Positions 1 to 7,767 of a stretch of DNA of 64,000 nucleotides are shown here, piece by piece. Numbering within the stretch: the stretch's first letter is position 1; the number at the start of each line of letters is the position of its first letter. Source of the stretch: CAIVVT01 sp052145115 (GTDB lineage: Bacteria > Acidobacteriota > Terriglobia > Bryobacterales > Bryobacteraceae); contig JBKQPG010000099.1 in NCBI GenBank assembly GCA_052145115.1, positions 99,726 to 163,725 of the forward strand, written 5' to 3'. The notes below the pieces were generated by a model, which saw only the letters and a list, made by a program, of their open reading frames with translations, made no database searches and was not told the origin of the DNA. Made by a program: the position numbers and the translations under genes.

Positions 1-608
1 CTAGGCTGTGCAAGCGGTCAAGGATCTCGAAGGCGGCGATGGTGCCGTATTTTGCCGATTCGCAGTCTCAATTCAACAGCATTGGCTGATTCCGCGCGGA
101 TGGCCATCCGGAAGTGGTCACGCATGGTGGGCCAGCGTCGATTCGTTCGGGGGATGCTGGTGGGATAAAGAGTTCGAGTCCACGCCGGGGTCACAGTCAA
201 GTGGGGCCAAACCAGAAGAAACGTCTGAAATGCTCGTAATGAAATCAATCAGGTAGCGTGACGTCGAGAAACCTCAGACCGGCTCCCCGAAAGGAGATCC
301 TGGCGAAGGCGGGGCTGGAGGGCCTCAGGAGTAAGACTACCTAGCTGATACTCGAGATCGTCTATGCCATTTGCGACAGACAAACTTGAGCGGCACTCCC
401 GGGCGGAAGCAGTGGTTACAACCGTCGAGGACGCTATCGCGCTCACAGCACGAGCGCGTCGGACGCAGCGGAATCGCGGCCGAATTCCCAGTTACCCCTG
501 GTAGAGTCTCGCGGGGCGGTTCAGTTCTATATGGCGGGGTTCTATTATGTGGCGCGCGTACCATACGGCATCGGGCCAACTGCACGCAGGTGAGGGGATT
601 TGCCACTG
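1..608. other. Gene-free left edge
   Basis: No convincing gene is seen. Short open frames exist on both strands, but they lack a ribosome binding site, a recognisable motif or a composition like the neighbouring genes. One minus frame is open to the left edge, so a truncated gene end cannot be excluded. The region may hold degraded sequence downstream of the minus-strand symporter operon. Confidence 0.4.
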
Positions 609-758
609 TCAGTAACGCTTGCCCGACAGCGCACGAATCAGGCTCTTCAAGTCGGCCACACCACGCACGGCCACTACCAGGGCGATGATGGCAAAGCCGA
701 GGCCTGCCGCGGCGAAAGTGACAGTCCAAAAAGTCCACCACCAGCCAGTTGAATTCAT
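609..758 (-). CDS. Small single-span membrane protein of the symporter locus (49 aa)
   Basis: The gene starts 24 bases after the M20 deacylase stop, preceded by a purine-rich GCAGGG site, and ends with TGA. The product is 49 residues: a Trp-rich start (WWWTFW), one hydrophobic span at about residues 13-31 and a basic tail. It is the last gene of the symporter/NIPSNAP/deacylase operon. Small one-helix subunits are known partners of sodium:solute and related secondary transporters, so an accessory subunit of the symporter is a reasonable inference. I cannot name a defined family with certainty. It could instead be an unrelated small membrane protein. Confidence 0.7.
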   Translation of the reverse strand: MNSTGWWWTFWTVTFAAAGLGFAIIALVVAVRGVADLKSLIRALSGKRY

Positions 759-782
759 CACACTACCCTGCATATTCCCACT

Positions 783-2075
783 TCAGGCGCACCACTCGAG
801 GGCGGCAGTCAGAAACACCTCGGCGGATTTCAGCACTGACGCAATCTCCACGTATTCATCGGCGTTGTGCGCGCCGCCGCCGCGTGGGCCGAACAACAGC
901 GCAGGAATGCCGAATTCACGCTGAACGATAAACGCGTCACAGGGGTAAGGCGCCGCGGTGACCTGGACTTCTCTTCCGAGCGACGCCGAAGCGCTGGCGG
1001 CAAAGCAGCGGCTCCACGGGTGATCGGGTGAAAGCTCGTGCCCCTCAAGCGGCGGATCGAAGAGCGGATGCCATTCCACCGGGTAATCCCTGAAGAACAG
1101 ATCGCGGGCGCAAAACTCCACGAGCGATGCTCGTACTTCGGCGAGAACTTGCGCTGCGTCTTCGTAGGGCAAGAACTGGAAGTAGATGCGAACCGTAGCC
1201 GACAGCGGAACGCGGAAGGGCTCGTCTGGATCGATCCTGTTCGCTTCGATAGCCAGAATCTGCACGGGAGCAGGGTCCGGGAAATCGCGATAGGCTTGGC
1301 CACGCGGTGTCTGCCGGCGGCGCAGAGCCCACTCATCCACCCACCCGATCAGCCTCCCCACCGCCACGCCGGGACTCACGACTTCGCCGGTCGAGAAATA
1401 GCGTTCCGCATCTCCGGCTTCACACGTCAGGTCGATAAATGCCCCGCCGCGAGTGGCCAGGGCCAGTTCTTCCTGAGTGCCTTCCGCGATGACACACGCG
1501 TCGGCGTGTGGCCCGCGCAATCGAGCGGCGAGGGTCCCTCCGCCGCCGCCCCATTCCTCGTCCACGACAGACTCGCAGGAGACATCGCCGCCCAAACGGA
1601 GGCCGGCTCGCTTCATCGCACAGAGCACGGCAAACTGGGCGGCGAGACCGCCCTTCATGTCGAAGCTGCCGCGGCCGTAAACCCGACCATCGCGAACCAC
1701 GCCCGACCACGGACTCTCCGACCACCGGGCGCGTCCGGCGGGCACGGTGTCCATGTGGCCGTTGAAAAGCAGGCTCCGCCCGCGGCCCGAGCCCGAGAGG
1801 GTCGCAACGAGATTCGAGCGGCCTGTGTAATTGCGGTCCCTCCGGACCATGCGATGTCCGCTATCGCGCACAAACTCCGTGGCGTAGATCTCTGACTCCA
1901 CGCCGAAGGAGTCGAGGAAAGCGCGCAGGACTTCCTGCCCCGCGGACTCTTTTCCATCCGGCGGGATCGCCACGGTGTCGGCCTGAACCAATGACTGCAC
2001 GCAGCGAATGACATCCGCTTCGAGCGGCGCCAGGAGTTTCTTCGCTGCCAGTGCGCTAGAGGTCGAGGAGTTCAT
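783..2075 (-). CDS. M20 family metallopeptidase/deacylase (ArgE/DapE type)
   Basis: A 430-residue protein of the zinc-dependent M20 family, which hydrolyses amide bonds of N-acyl amino acids, N-succinyl-diaminopimelate or small peptides. GHMDT (106-110) and GSFDMKGG (136-143) supply the first zinc ligands, the catalytic Glu pair is in VDEEWGG (171-177), and the C-terminal HNADEY supplies the last His ligand. Length is normal for the family. The ATG overlaps the end of the NIPSNAP gene by 20 bases, suggesting coupling. The symporter upstream and a NagB-like and PfkB pair across the divergent promoter suggest an N-acylated sugar or amino compound as substrate (inference). Substrate cannot be read from sequence. 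Confidence 0.88.
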   Translation of the reverse strand: MNSSTSSALAAKKLLAPLEADVIRCVQSLVQADTVAIPPDGKESAGQEVLRAFLDSFGVESEIYATEFVRDSGHRMVRRDRNYTGRSNLVATLSGSGRGRSLLFNGHMDTVPAGRARWSESPWSGVVRDGRVYGRGSFDMKGGLAAQFAVLCAMKRAGLRLGGDVSCESVVDEEWGGGGGTLAARLRGPHADACVIAEGTQEELALATRGGAFIDLTCEAGDAERYFSTGEVVSPGVAVGRLIGWVDEWALRRRQTPRGQAYRDFPDPAPVQILAIEANRIDPDEPFRVPLSATVRIYFQFLPYEDAAQVLAEVRASLVEFCARDLFFRDYPVEWHPLFDPPLEGHELSPDHPWSRCFAASASASLGREVQVTAAPYPCDAFIVQREFGIPALLFGPRGGGAHNADEYVEIASVLKSAEVFLTAALEWCA

Positions 2076-2367
2076 AGACCTCCGTATAGGAATGGGTCAT
2101 GAGCGGCGACTGTTGCGCGAAGAGGCGACTGTGCTCTTCCGAATGCCCAAGCGCTTCAAGCGCGGCATTCAACTCGTGCATCGACTCGAACCGGCATTCC
2201 CAGACGAGCGTGTGGACAGGCTCACGGCCGCTGACCGGTCGCATGCGCAGCCCCTGCGGCAGGGACGGATTGGCACGCTCCAACTCGGCAAAGCGCTTCT
2301 CCAATTCAAAAAACGCGTGCTCTTCGGAGATTCGAAATCGTTGTACAAATCTCAGCATGTAAGCCAT
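2056..2367 (-). CDS. NIPSNAP-like small protein
   Basis: A 103-residue soluble protein with the alternating strand/helix pattern of dimeric alpha-beta barrel NIPSNAP-like proteins, including the TLVWECRFESM core strand and a Tyr-rich end (SYTEVYELLDL). The function of bacterial members is unknown. The start ATG is preceded by GGAG and lies 6 bases after the symporter stop. The 3' end overlaps the M20 gene start, so it is embedded in the operon and probably serves the same pathway. Family assignment is moderate; a Dabb-like stress protein is the alternative. Confidence 0.65.
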   Translation of the reverse strand: MAYMLRFVQRFRISEEHAFFELEKRFAELERANPSLPQGLRMRPVSGREPVHTLVWECRFESMHELNAALEALGHSEEHSRLFAQQSPLMTHSYTEVYELLDL

Positions 2368-2373
2368 GGCTAT

Positions 2374-3822
2374 CTACTCCACTGCGATCGGCTCGCCAGT
2401 CGCCACGGCGACGCCGCGCGGGGCAATCAGCGATCCTGCAAACAGCCCTGCAAAAGCGAGCGCGAATGCGCCGAATCCGGCGTAGCTCGCGGGCAGGTGC
2501 AGAAAGAAGAAGCCGGCTGCGCCGGCCGCACCCCCGAGCATGGCGGAATAACCGCCCGCAACGCTCGCGCGTTTCCAGTAGAGTCCTCCCACGATGGCGG
2601 CGAAAGAACCCGCGAGGAAGATGGTCGCCGTGATGTTGAGGTAGAAGTACGCCGGCCCAGGCAGTTTATACCACAGACCCCAGAACATTACGAACAGGCT
2701 GACGCACAGGTTCGACACCCGGTTCATGGTCACTTGCGTGCGATCGCTCAGAGGCTTGCTGGCCATTGGTCCGACGATGTCCTGCGCGATCACGGAGCTC
2801 CAGCCGAGCAGGTAGGAGCTATTCACCGACATGGTCGCAGCCAGCATCCCCGCCACCACAATCCCCCGCAGTCCGTTCGGCAGAACGTGGGCGAGCATGG
2901 TCGGCATGGCCTGCAGTGAGTCATGTCCCGGGCCGAGCAGCGCGAGCGCCGCGATACCCCAGAGCATGGGCATCATGCCGCGTCCCAGGAAGATAAAGCC
3001 GGTCCATGTGAAGACCACCTTGCCCACTTTTGTGTCGCGCGTGGAAAAGGTCCGCATGGCCGTGGTTTGCCAGCAGGTGCTGATGGCCATCCAATAGACA
3101 AGCTGGAAGGCGATGAAGACCCACCCGAAATGCGGACTCGAAAACGGATCGAAACCCGCCGGGCCCATGTTGCGCATCACCGCGTCGTGCATACCCTGCC
3201 AACCTGCCGAGGATATGCAGATCCCTGTGACCACCACCGCTCCCGCGGCGAGAACCACGAATTGGATGAAGTCGGTGATCACCACCGAAACCATTCCTCC
3301 AAGAATCGTGTACAGCAGTTCGAGCAACAGGATGCCGGTCATGACCAGGTTGAGATACTCGATCGGAATTCCGCTCAAGATTGCGAGGAACGTGCCCTCG
3401 ATCTTCAGGAACACGCCCATGTTCAGAATGCCGCCCGTGGCAACCAGAACCCCGGTGAGCACCCGCAGATTGCGGCTGTAGCGGCGTTCGAAGAACTCGG
3501 GCACCGTCATCAGTTGCATCTCGCGCAGACGTCGGATGACGAAGCCGGTGCGGCCGATGAAGATCATCACCAGGCCCGCGATCAGGCCGTTGACGAAGGA
3601 CGCGAAGCCCGCCTTGTAGCCGAGTTCCGCGTAGTACATGAACGTGACCGTACCGATCTCGGTTGCAGCCAGGGTGGAGATCCCGAGGTACGGTCCCAGG
3701 CTGCGGCCAGCGACCAGGAAATCCGAAGCCTTCGAGATGAACCTCTTGCCATAGAGGCCCGCCGCCATCGAGGCCGCAAGGTAGACGAGGATGATCGACC
3801 AGTCCAGAGCGCTGAAATTCAC
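2374..3822 (-). CDS. Sodium:solute symporter (SSS family)
   Basis: A 482-residue integral membrane protein with about 13 hydrophobic spans. The N-terminal LDWSIILVYLAASMAAGLY and following GRSLGPYLGISTLAATEIGT match the sodium-coupled SSS fold, first-helix sodium region included; TMSVNSSYLLGWSSVIAQD fits the conserved late-helix motif. It imports a small solute with sodium across the inner membrane. The start is GTG with no strong ribosome site. It leads a minus-strand operon of NIPSNAP protein, M20 deacylase and a small membrane protein, and is divergent from the NagB-like gene with a 110-base shared promoter region. The substrate is unknown; an amino-sugar derivative is an inference from the neighbours. 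Confidence 0.9.
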   Translation of the reverse strand: MNFSALDWSIILVYLAASMAAGLYGKRFISKASDFLVAGRSLGPYLGISTLAATEIGTVTFMYYAELGYKAGFASFVNGLIAGLVMIFIGRTGFVIRRLREMQLMTVPEFFERRYSRNLRVLTGVLVATGGILNMGVFLKIEGTFLAILSGIPIEYLNLVMTGILLLELLYTILGGMVSVVITDFIQFVVLAAGAVVVTGICISSAGWQGMHDAVMRNMGPAGFDPFSSPHFGWVFIAFQLVYWMAISTCWQTTAMRTFSTRDTKVGKVVFTWTGFIFLGRGMMPMLWGIAALALLGPGHDSLQAMPTMLAHVLPNGLRGIVVAGMLAATMSVNSSYLLGWSSVIAQDIVGPMASKPLSDRTQVTMNRVSNLCVSLFVMFWGLWYKLPGPAYFYLNITATIFLAGSFAAIVGGLYWKRASVAGGYSAMLGGAAGAAGFFFLHLPASYAGFGAFALAFAGLFAGSLIAPRGVAVATGEPIAVE

Positions 3823-3932
3823 GGGAGTCTGTGTCAGCTATAAAGCGGAAAAAACTTGAAGAACAGCATATCATTTGGGATTCATGGTCTACTGTTTAGG
3901 AATCGTATTGTCGTTTGCTTTCGGAATCGACG

Positions 3933-4853
3933 ATGAGTGAACCAGACCTCCGCTCCCTGTACGACTGGTGCTCTGTGCCGGTAGGCGAACTGCTGAAGCA
4001 TCCGCAACGGCGCATTCCGTTCCGTCTCTGCCGCGATTCCGAGGAGATGGGCGAGCTGATGGCGCGGGAGCTCGCAGATGAGATCCGGCTTCATAACGCG
4101 GCCGGCGAGCCGACGCGGGCGATTGTCCCTTGCGGACCGTCTTGCTGGTATGGGCCGTTCACCGACATGGTGAATCGCGAACGCGTCAGCCTGAAGAACC
4201 TGACTGTCTTTCACATGGACGAGTGCCTGGACTGGCAGGGGCGCGAGTTGCCGCGGCTGCATCCATACAGCTTCCGCGGGTTCATGGAACGGCATTTCTA
4301 TGACCCCGTCGATCCCGCCCTCGCTGTTCCAGAGCAATCCCGCCTATGGTTGACCCCGCAAAGCATGGATTCCATTCGCGACAGCCTGTCCGCGCAGCCG
4401 GCGGACATCACCTACGGCGGCTGGGGCCAGGACGGGCACATCGCTTATAACCAGGCGCGCAGGCACCCGTTCAGCCGGATCACTCTGGAGGACGTGAGGA
4501 ATTCGACTGTCCGGATTCAAGACAACAACATCGATACCGTGATGGCGCTCGCGCAGAGAACCTTCGGGGCCGCGTACCAATTCGTTCCACCGATGTCGGT
4601 CACGCTGGGCGTGAAGGAATGTCTTGCCGCGAAAAAGGTCCGTGTCTTCAGCGACACCGGAGCCTGGAAGCAGACGGCGCTGCGCGTGGCGCTGTTCAGC
4701 GAGCCCACGACCGAATATCCCATGACGCTCCTGCAGGAACACCCTGATGCGCTGATCACGGCGACGGTGGAGACAGCGCGCCATCCCATCAGCGAACACC
4801 CGGAATGGGACCTGGGGCTGGGCGACCGCCATGAACTCCGCTCTGCTCAGTGA
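3933..4853 (+). CDS. Glucosamine-6-phosphate deaminase-like sugar isomerase (NagB family)
   Basis: A 306-residue protein from the ATG at 3933; an upstream in-frame TTG is less likely. The family interconverts amino-sugar phosphates and keto-sugar phosphates or hydrolyses phosphogluconolactone. FHMDEC at about residue 95 matches the NagB FNMDEYV loop with the proton-transfer Asp; HPYSFRGFM matches HPQSYRSFM; GGWGQDGHIAYNQ near residue 165 matches the GIGEDGHIAFNE catalytic Asp/His motif. It is about 40 residues longer than E. coli NagB. Its end overlaps the PfkB kinase gene by 23 bases, so the two are co-translated. Exact substrate uncertain. Confidence 0.85.
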   Translation: MSEPDLRSLYDWCSVPVGELLKHPQRRIPFRLCRDSEEMGELMARELADEIRLHNAAGEPTRAIVPCGPSCWYGPFTDMVNRERVSLKNLTVFHMDECLDWQGRELPRLHPYSFRGFMERHFYDPVDPALAVPEQSRLWLTPQSMDSIRDSLSAQPADITYGGWGQDGHIAYNQARRHPFSRITLEDVRNSTVRIQDNNIDTVMALAQRTFGAAYQFVPPMSVTLGVKECLAAKKVRVFSDTGAWKQTALRVALFSEPTTEYPMTLLQEHPDALITATVETARHPISEHPEWDLGLGDRHELRSAQ

Positions 4854-5868
4854 TCACAGCCGCCTGCGTTACGACGCCCTGATTGGCGTAGGCGGGATCG
4901 GCGCAGGATCGTTCTTTCAACTGAATGGCAACCAGACGCTGGGGCGCGAGGAAAGCCGCGCGGGACGCTTTCTCGACCAGCGTGATTACTGTAAGCTGCA
5001 CATCATCGCGCAGAACTTCAGCGCGCTTCTCGGGCCGCGCTTCCCGACGATTCTTCTGGGTCGCGTGGGCGACGACGACCCAGGACGCCGGCTAATCGCC
5101 GAGATGCGGGATATTGGACTCGACGTTCGCCACGTGGAGCTATGCCCCGGTGAGCAGACGATGTTCTCGATCTGCTTCCTCTATCCGGACGGCAGCGGCG
5201 GCAATCTGACGACCGAGGATTCGGCCTGTTCCCGGGTCGATGCCGCTTTCGTGGAACGCGCGCGCCCGGACTTTTTGCGCTACCGCGGGAGAGGGATCGC
5301 GCTGGCGGCGCCCGAAACGCCGCTCGAGTCGCGTGCGGCACTGTTACGCATGGCTACCGAACATGGCTTCTTCCGGGCGGCAGCTTTCACTTCACTCGAG
5401 GTTCCCTCTGCACTGGCTGAGGGATTGCTTCGGCAAGTGGATCTGCTGGCGCTGAATCGCAGCGAGGCGGAAGCCGCGCTTCAGGCCGGGCCGGGAGCGC
5501 TGGACGCTTCGGAAGTAGCGGCTCGTACGATAGACCTGCTCAAGCGCGATTACCCGCGACTGCGGATTTCGATTACCGCGGGAGCTTCCGGAAGCTGGTA
5601 CTGGGACGGAAGCGAAAAGCACTTCACTCCTGCTCTCGCCGTGCCCGTCAGGAACACGGCTGGAGCCGGGGATACGCACCTGGGCGCGCTGCTTGCTGGT
5701 ATCGCAGCCGGGCTGAGCAACGAGGAAGCCTGCCGGCTCGCCGCTCTGGCGGCAGCGTATTCCGTCACGAGTCCCCACTCGATCCACCCTAATCTCGACG
5801 GCGATTCACTGCGGAAGTTTGCCGCGGAGTTTGATGCGAGTTTTCTCTGGGATCGTAAGCGGCCATAG
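4831..5868 (+). CDS. PfkB family carbohydrate kinase
   Basis: A 345-residue ribokinase-like enzyme that transfers phosphate from ATP to a sugar. The C-terminal signature NTAGAGDTHLGALLAG carries the catalytic Asp in GAGD; the N-terminal sugar-binding region GVGGIGAGSFFQLNG is atypical but glycine-rich. It overlaps the NagB-like gene by 23 bases and forms a two-gene operon with it. Kinase and deaminase/isomerase together fit breakdown of an imported amino sugar or related compound. Its last 63 bases overlap, antisense, the end of the HTH gene on the other strand. Confidence 0.87.
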   Translation: MNSALLSDHSRLRYDALIGVGGIGAGSFFQLNGNQTLGREESRAGRFLDQRDYCKLHIIAQNFSALLGPRFPTILLGRVGDDDPGRRLIAEMRDIGLDVRHVELCPGEQTMFSICFLYPDGSGGNLTTEDSACSRVDAAFVERARPDFLRYRGRGIALAAPETPLESRAALLRMATEHGFFRAAAFTSLEVPSALAEGLLRQVDLLALNRSEAEAALQAGPGALDASEVAARTIDLLKRDYPRLRISITAGASGSWYWDGSEKHFTPALAVPVRNTAGAGDTHLGALLAGIAAGLSNEEACRLAALAAAYSVTSPHSIHPNLDGDSLRKFAAEFDASFLWDRKRP

Positions 5869-6471
5869 ATCTCTTTCGCCTCGACAACCAAGCCGGCGCG
5901 GACAGTTTTGCATGGAACTGGCCTGAACGATGTCTTGTACCAGAGTGATATAGGGCACGGCGTTGCGGGCCACCGTCGCCTTCGCCACGGGCGTGGCTTC
6001 AGGCTTTGGCGCCTGCGCTGCCAGAGATTCGAGCAGCGCAGGGGCGGGGGGTGGCGGCGGCAAGGGCGCGTCAGGAGGGCGTTCGAGGGCTGGGAGGAGA
6101 GGGGTGGCGGGGCGGGATTGGACAAGCTTGAGGGCGGTCTGGATGGCGCGGAGGCGGAGCTCGGCGGAGGTGGCCGGGTCGGTGATGAGGGCCTGGAGGG
6201 AGGCGCGGGCGAGGGCGGCGAGGTCGGAGTCGGCCTCGGATTGGTGGCGGCAGAGGGCGGCATAGGCGGCTTGGAAGTCCTCGCAGTGGCTGAGCCAGCC
6301 GTGGAGGGTCGAGCGGTGGACGCCGGCCGCGGCGGCGGCGGCGAGGATGGGGCGGCCGGCGGCGAGCTCGGAGAGGGCCGCGCGCTGGCGTTCGGAGAGG
6401 CGCGCGGAAAAAGAGCGAAACAAAGCCAGATGCGACAGTGGCGTCGCGGAGTGTAGCGTTGCGGTGGACAT
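5806..6471 (-). CDS. Helix-turn-helix protein, Pro/Ala-rich middle
   Basis: A 221-residue protein. The N-terminal half has LSERQRAALSELAAGR followed by AAAAAGVHRSTLHGWLSHC, a clear helix-turn-helix of the kind in transposase N-termini, terminase small subunits and short DNA-binding proteins, then a helical region. The middle is a low-complexity Pro/Ala stretch, and the C-terminal 20 residues are encoded opposite the PfkB gene end and may be run-on. No catalytic domain is visible. It lies at the edge of the RHS accessory patch. Function unknown; a DNA-binding remnant of a mobile element is possible. Confidence 0.6.
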   Translation of the reverse strand: MSTATLHSATPLSHLALFRSFSARLSERQRAALSELAAGRPILAAAAAAGVHRSTLHGWLSHCEDFQAAYAALCRHQSEADSDLAALARASLQALITDPATSAELRLRAIQTALKLVQSRPATPLLPALERPPDAPLPPPPPAPALLESLAAQAPKPEATPVAKATVARNAVPYITLVQDIVQASSMQNCPRRLGCRGERDLWPLTIPEKTRIKLRGKLPQ

Positions 6472-6730
6472 GAGAAGACCGGCCTCCGACTACGAGGATA
6501 GCTGGGGGTGTCAATGGATTTTCGCTCCGCATTCGCCTGCTAATGTGAGTAAAATCAAGGGGATAAAGGGATTGAAAAGACTGTGACCGGGCGGCTGGCG
6601 GAGGCGGATGTGGGGCTTAGGCGGCGGGGCGGGCGGGCAAGGGGAGTGTCGTGTCGAAATGTCGGGTTGGGGGCGTTGGGAGGCCGGTTCGGGGTGCGGG
6701 GCGCGGGGGGGTGGATGGCCCCGGCGGGGA
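6472..6730. other. G-rich gene-free stretch
   Basis: No gene is supported. The plus strand from about 6590 to 6730 is strongly G-rich, with many GGG and GGGG runs that could form quadruplexes. It separates the HTH gene from the RHS remnant. Confidence 0.4.
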
Positions 6731-7201
6731 TCAGAGCGGCTTCCCCGTTCCCCGTTCCCGTTCCTCGACCACGATCCTCGCAGCCCGAGCCATCCTGCCT
6801 GTCAGTGCCCGCGGGGCGGCACAGTCACACGAAATCAGCGATTGCGTCCCCGGCTTTGTCCCCGGCTTGTCCCCGGCTTCCGGCTTCACCGAAGTAGCAA
6901 CGCGGCCGTTCGGTCTCAACTTGCAGGAAAGTGCGGAAGAGCCGATTCTGCATGCTGAAGAGATATCGTAGCTGAACGTCTCGCTCCGGGTGGTCGTGCC
7001 GCCGGAGTTCTTCTCTGTCGCCGTCGCGAGCCGGTTCAGCGCGTCGTAGGTGAAGGTCTGCTTCAGGCCGGAAACGCCAGGAGTGGTCACGTCTTCTTCC
7101 AGGATATTCCCGTTGTTGGTGGAGCAGTAGACGGCAGGGCTGGTACACGGAAGTGGTGGGAAATCATCGAGAATCTCCAAAGTGGCAGAACCGTCTGCCA
7201 T
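6731..7201 (-). pseudogene. RHS core fragment, remnant
   Basis: The open frame carries about 63 residues of RHS/YD-repeat core (AVYCSTNNGNILEEDVT, GLKQTFTYDALNRL, ETFSYDI) almost the same as residues in the longer RHS gene at 7764-9539. After FSYDI the sequence becomes unrelated and low in information, including a short tandem GC-rich repeat near 6842-6885. There is no RHS 5' end and no DPxG junction, so this is a broken duplicate, not a functional toxin. It sits downstream of the secreted gene and may be a displaced recombination tail. Confidence 0.75.
6962..7151 (-). repeat. RHS core repeat, copy A (190 bp)
   Basis: The segment aligns without gaps to 9123-9312, with roughly nine of ten bases the same by eye. 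Both copies encode the same RHS core stretch in the same orientation. Homology ends sharply on both sides. Confidence 0.85.
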
Positions 7202-7245
7202 CCTGGCCCGAATAACTAACTCCTCACAGGCTGGCCCGTTCGCCG

Positions 7246-7767
7246 CTACTGCGGACTGTGCGGACTAGCATGGCCCGACTCATGAACAGCCGCGTCCTTG
7301 GACCGTACCTCGGGAGGGGTACACTTTATCGGGACGTGCGACACTTCGGAAACGGATTGAATAACCAATTCTAAGGGCATTTCGTCTGGCGATCTGGTTC
7401 CAGTCGCAGGAACCCTGATAACTGTGCCCGTAATTTTAGCTCTTGCAACTCGGACATTCGACGCACACTCCGATACACCGAGGAGCTTTCTCAGCATCCT
7501 CCACTGTTCATTATTAATCACCGGGAAGCGATCTCCAAAGGTCTGGTAATCATCGCCACATGCAAAGCGGAAGAGACACCCTCCGGCAGCGATACGCGGG
7601 TACTCTACGCCTGCGTATACCAATGCTTCTACCTCAACTTTGGAATTCAGGAACCTTCCTGGGTTCTTCTGGAGCGAACAGAGAGAGACACGAGCGGCTT
7701 GCGCCCAAGAACTATTGCACGTCCCGAAGGTAATGAATAGCAGCAGAACGTAACGGTCAAATTTCAC
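7246..7767 (-). CDS. Secreted protein of unknown function coupled to the RHS gene
   Basis: I choose the GTG at 7767, which overlaps the RHS stop as GTGA and follows an AGGGGGG site; an upstream in-frame ATG at 7791 is possible. The product (about 173 aa) starts with a basic residue and a hydrophobic run ending SSWAQA, a typical Sec signal peptide. The mature part has CSLQKNPGRFLNSKVEVEA, a motif common in short secreted proteins with an OB-like barrel, and four cysteines. Tight coupling to an RHS gene with a C-terminal HExxH domain suggests an immunity or accessory role, but no known immunity family is recognised. Composition is AT-richer than flanking core genes. Confidence 0.7.
   Translation of the reverse strand: MKFDRYVLLLFITFGTCNSSWAQAARVSLCSLQKNPGRFLNSKVEVEALVYAGVEYPRIAAGGCLFRFACGDDYQTFGDRFPVINNEQWRMLRKLLGVSECASNVRVARAKITGTVIRVPATGTRSPDEMPLELVIQSVSEVSHVPIKCTPPEVRSKDAAVHESGHASPHSPQ

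Noticed and set aside
6590..6730. G-quadruplex-rich element as functional regulator
   Set aside because: G runs are abundant in this high-G+C DNA and no gene is positioned to be controlled.
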